Origin: Acidobacteriota bacterium
Lineage (GTDB): Bacteria; Acidobacteriota; Vicinamibacteria; Vicinamibacterales; UBA2999
DNA: 5,947 nucleotides
Assembly (NCBI GenBank): GCA_947478985.1
Contig: CANJYC010000130.1
Coordinates: forward strand, 1-5,947
Reading direction: 5' to 3'
Shown here piece by piece: positions 3,811 through 5,947 of the stretch (its first letter is position 1; each line of letters starts with the position of its first letter). The translations under genes were made by a program, and so were the position numbers. Below the pieces are notes generated by a model. It was not told the DNA's origin, made no database searches, and saw nothing but the letters and a program-made list of their open reading frames with translations.

Positions 3811-5947
3811 TCAGGCCCGCGCGAGCAGCGCGTTGACCTCACGTACCAGTTGGCGCAGGTTGGCGGGCTTGATGATCAGCGCGTCCGCGCCGATCTCTGA
3901 TGGCAGCCTGGCGCTGTCAATGTGACCACTCAGGACGATCACGGGCATGCGGGCGCCAGTTGGCGTTGCGCGGAGTACCCGAAGCACTTCATGGCCGTTC
4001 GTGCCTGGCATGTTGAGGTCGAGGATCAGCAGGTCGATTGTGTTCCGTTCGAGGATGGCGAGTGCCTCCTGGCCGCCTGACGCCTGCCGGACGTGGAAGC
4101 GTGCGCGTTCGAGGGCTTCGACCACGACCGCTCGCACGTCGTCGTCATCGTCGACCACCAGCAGGCGGGCGTGGCCGACCTTGGTGGCGGTGACCACGTC
4201 CGGTTCCGCAGCAGCGGTGACGCCAAGACTGGAGGGAGCGCGTGGCACGAACACCGTGAACAGCGCACCGCCGCCGGCAGGGCTCGTGACCTTGATGTGG
4301 CCACCATGCTGTTCGACGATGTCTTTGGCGATGGCCAGGCCGAGCCCGGTTCCCTGGGGCGACAGGGCATTGTCGCCGCTCGCGCGTGTGTACATCTCGA
4401 AGAGTCTGTCGACGTCGGCGGCGTCGACGCCTCGCCCCTGATCCTGCACCGACACCGACACAAACGCTGCGTCCGCATCGGCACTCACGAGGACGATGGC
4501 GTCGTCGGGCGAAAATTTCACGGCATTCGATAACAGATTGACGAGCACCTGCACCAGCTGATCATGATCGCCGAACATCAGGGGCAGCGACGGCGGCACC
4601 CGCGCCTCAATGGTGACGCCCGCGGTGCGTGCGGCGTGGCTGGCGTCGAACAGAGCGTCTGCGACGAGGCGGTCCACCGCGAGCGGTTCGCGCCGTGGCG
4701 GTCGTCGCTGCTGCGCGTCCATGCGGGAGACGTCGAGGATGTCGTTGGTGATCTTGGCCAGGCGTTCGGAACTCGCCAGCGCAATCTGCAGGAGCCGGCG
4801 ATCCGGAGGCTCGAGTTTCGATGGTCCGCCAGCCAGGAGCTGCAACGCGCCGTGAATCGAGAAGAGGGGCGTCCGCAGTTCGTGGCTGACCGTGGCGACA
4901 AAGTCGCTCTTGCGCCGCACGAGCTGCTCGCGTTCTTCCGCGGCCCGGCGCCGGTCCGTAACATCGCGGAGCAGCATCACAGAGGCGAAGCGACGCGATC
5001 GGTCTGAGATGACGGGGGTGACGTGGATCTCATAGACCACGTCCTGCACCGTGAGGTCGGTGATCAGTGGCACTGACGAGACACTCGAGGCGTCTGCCAC
5101 TCCCGCGAGAAAGGGGAACAGCTCTTCGATGGGCCGACCCACCCATGACCGCGCAGCCGGCATCAGCCCTCGCGCAGAGGCGTTCAGGTCGACGACGCGT
5201 CGGGCATCGTCGAGGACGATGACCGCGTCGCTGAGTCCTTCGACCAGCTGATCGCGCGCCATCGGAATCACATTGAAGAGGTTCCGTCTGTAGATCGCCC
5301 AGGCCACCAGGAGCCCGGATACGGTGAAGGCGAGCGGAGTCGGGTCGAGCGAGCCTAGCGGAATGGCCCGGGTGACGTACGCGAGATTAGCGAGCCAGGG
5401 GATGAGAGAGGCCACGACCAGGGCCACGAACTGACTGCGATATCCCGGCGACCGGCGCATCGCGCGCAGCAGGTGGAACGAGCCGGCGAACAGCAGGATG
5501 TAGGTATAGATCGCAACGACAAAGAACCATGGCCCGTGCTCGTAGATGGCCCCGCCATCGGGCGCCGGTGACACGTTCGGCCACAGTAGCGGGCTGTAGC
5601 CGAACACGACGACGAGCGTGAGGATGGGGATGATCCACAGAGCGATCGCGGCACGGCTCCGGTGGATCCAGGCTGCGCCGGCATACTCCGCCGCGAAGGT
5701 GAGCCACAGCGGCCCGACGCTGACGATGCCGAAATACGAGGCTTTCGCCCAGATCAACTTCCCGGCCAGCGTGGGGGTGAGGTCGTCGAAGGCGCCGGTG
5801 AGACACCACACGGCGATGGCGGTGAGGAGCCAGACAAACGACGTCCGCCCCGCCGTCGTCCTGCGACCGGCGCTGAGCGCCACGCGCAGCGCGATCAGCG
5901 TGGCGATGAAGAGAACGGCCGGAGCAAGGGTGAGCTCGGACAGGCTC
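3811..5947 (-). CDS. Hybrid sensor histidine kinase, 7TM-PAS-HisKA-HATPase-receiver (5' partial)
   Basis: A membrane two-component sensor with a fused receiver. Residues are numbered from the GTG at 5883, but the frame stays open to the window edge. Those 21 extra codons encode a hydrophobic helix and no ribosome site precedes the GTG, so the true start is outside. With that helix there are seven membrane segments (the others at about 16-32, 48-68, 78-96, 118-138, 151-171, 183-198), as in the HisKA_7TM sensor family. A PAS domain follows (about 208-312). The H-box is VSHELRTP with phospho-acceptor H334. The ATPase has an N-box (LVNLLSNAVKF, N453), DQGRG (481-485) and GTGLGLAIAK (511-520). The C-terminal receiver (about 572-688) has the acidic pocket D578-D582, phospho-site D622 in LDLNMPG, S652 and K672. 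All catalytic residues are present. No DNA-binding response regulator is in the window; signal and output are unknown. It converges on the MerB-like gene. Confidence 0.93.
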   Translation of the reverse strand, partial: SLSELTLAPAVLFIATLIALRVALSAGRRTTAGRTSFVWLLTAIAVWCLTGAFDDLTPTLAGKLIWAKASYFGIVSVGPLWLTFAAEYAGAAWIHRSRAAIALWIIPILTLVVVFGYSPLLWPNVSPAPDGGAIYEHGPWFFVVAIYTYILLFAGSFHLLRAMRRSPGYRSQFVALVVASLIPWLANLAYVTRAIPLGSLDPTPLAFTVSGLLVAWAIYRRNLFNVIPMARDQLVEGLSDAVIVLDDARRVVDLNASARGLMPAARSWVGRPIEELFPFLAGVADASSVSSVPLITDLTVQDVVYEIHVTPVISDRSRRFASVMLLRDVTDRRRAAEEREQLVRRKSDFVATVSHELRTPLFSIHGALQLLAGGPSKLEPPDRRLLQIALASSERLAKITNDILDVSRMDAQQRRPPRREPLAVDRLVADALFDASHAARTAGVTIEARVPPSLPLMFGDHDQLVQVLVNLLSNAVKFSPDDAIVLVSADADAAFVSVSVQDQGRGVDAADVDRLFEMYTRASGDNALSPQGTGLGLAIAKDIVEQHGGHIKVTSPAGGGALFTVFVPRAPSSLGVTAAAEPDVVTATKVGHARLLVVDDDDDVRAVVVEALERARFHVRQASGGQEALAILERNTIDLLILDLNMPGTNGHEVLRVLRATPTGARMPVIVLSGHIDSARLPSEIGADALIIKPANLRQLVREVNALLARA

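Noticed and set aside
3601..3925. Plus-strand open frames between the MerB-like gene and the hybrid kinase
   Set aside because: They cross the terminator hairpin and run antisense into the receiver domain. They lack ribosome sites and recognisable domains.
4026..5809. Many open frames on both strands inside the hybrid kinase region
   Set aside because: All overlap the well-supported kinase frame and read as Arg/Ser/Pro-rich shadows typical of GC-rich coding DNA.
5881..5883. GTG as the real start of the hybrid kinase
   Set aside because: The frame stays open to the window edge and encodes the missing first membrane helix, and no ribosome site precedes the GTG. The gene is partial, not complete.

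Overview
This GC-rich window comes from a diderm bacterium. It opens with the 3' end of lpxC (lipid A biosynthesis), so the host has, or descends from, a lipopolysaccharide-making cell. The gene set fits an Acidobacteriota-type soil bacterium (perhaps Vicinamibacteria): tightly packed lysA-tmk, a seven-transmembrane hybrid histidine kinase, a lone STAS protein and tandem GTAGGCA heptamers between genes. That placement is inference from gene content only.

Layout. (1) 1-306, + strand: C-terminal part of LpxC. (2) 289-360: a long inverted repeat built of GTAGGCA-type heptamers. lpxC and the converging STAS gene both take their stop codons from its arms. (3) 357-719, - strand: a small STAS-domain protein of the anti-sigma-factor-antagonist type. 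(4) 720-838: a divergent promoter region with a short dyad. (5) 839-2104, + strand: lysA, diaminopimelate decarboxylase. (6) 2138-2719, + strand: tmk, dTMP kinase, probably co-transcribed with lysA. (7) 2720-2923: a non-coding stretch with a weak hairpin and a 10-bp-phased direct repeat. (8) 2924-3595, + strand: an organomercurial-lyase (MerB) family protein with the catalytic Cys/Asp/Cys set present. (9) 3596-3810: a non-coding stretch with a good hairpin terminator at 3624-3648. (10) 3811-5947, - strand: a hybrid sensor histidine kinase (7TM-PAS-HisKA-HATPase-receiver) whose N-terminus runs off the window.

Functionally this is mostly a housekeeping neighbourhood: envelope lipid A, lysine/peptidoglycan precursor and DNA precursor synthesis. 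Two regulatory proteins have no visible partners (STAS protein and hybrid kinase), and the MerB-like enzyme has no other mer genes beside it. I found no clear new multi-gene system. The most unusual structure is the heptamer inverted repeat, which carries TAG in all three frames in each inward-reading direction and has been used as the end of both flanking genes. The MerB-like gene without mer context comes second.
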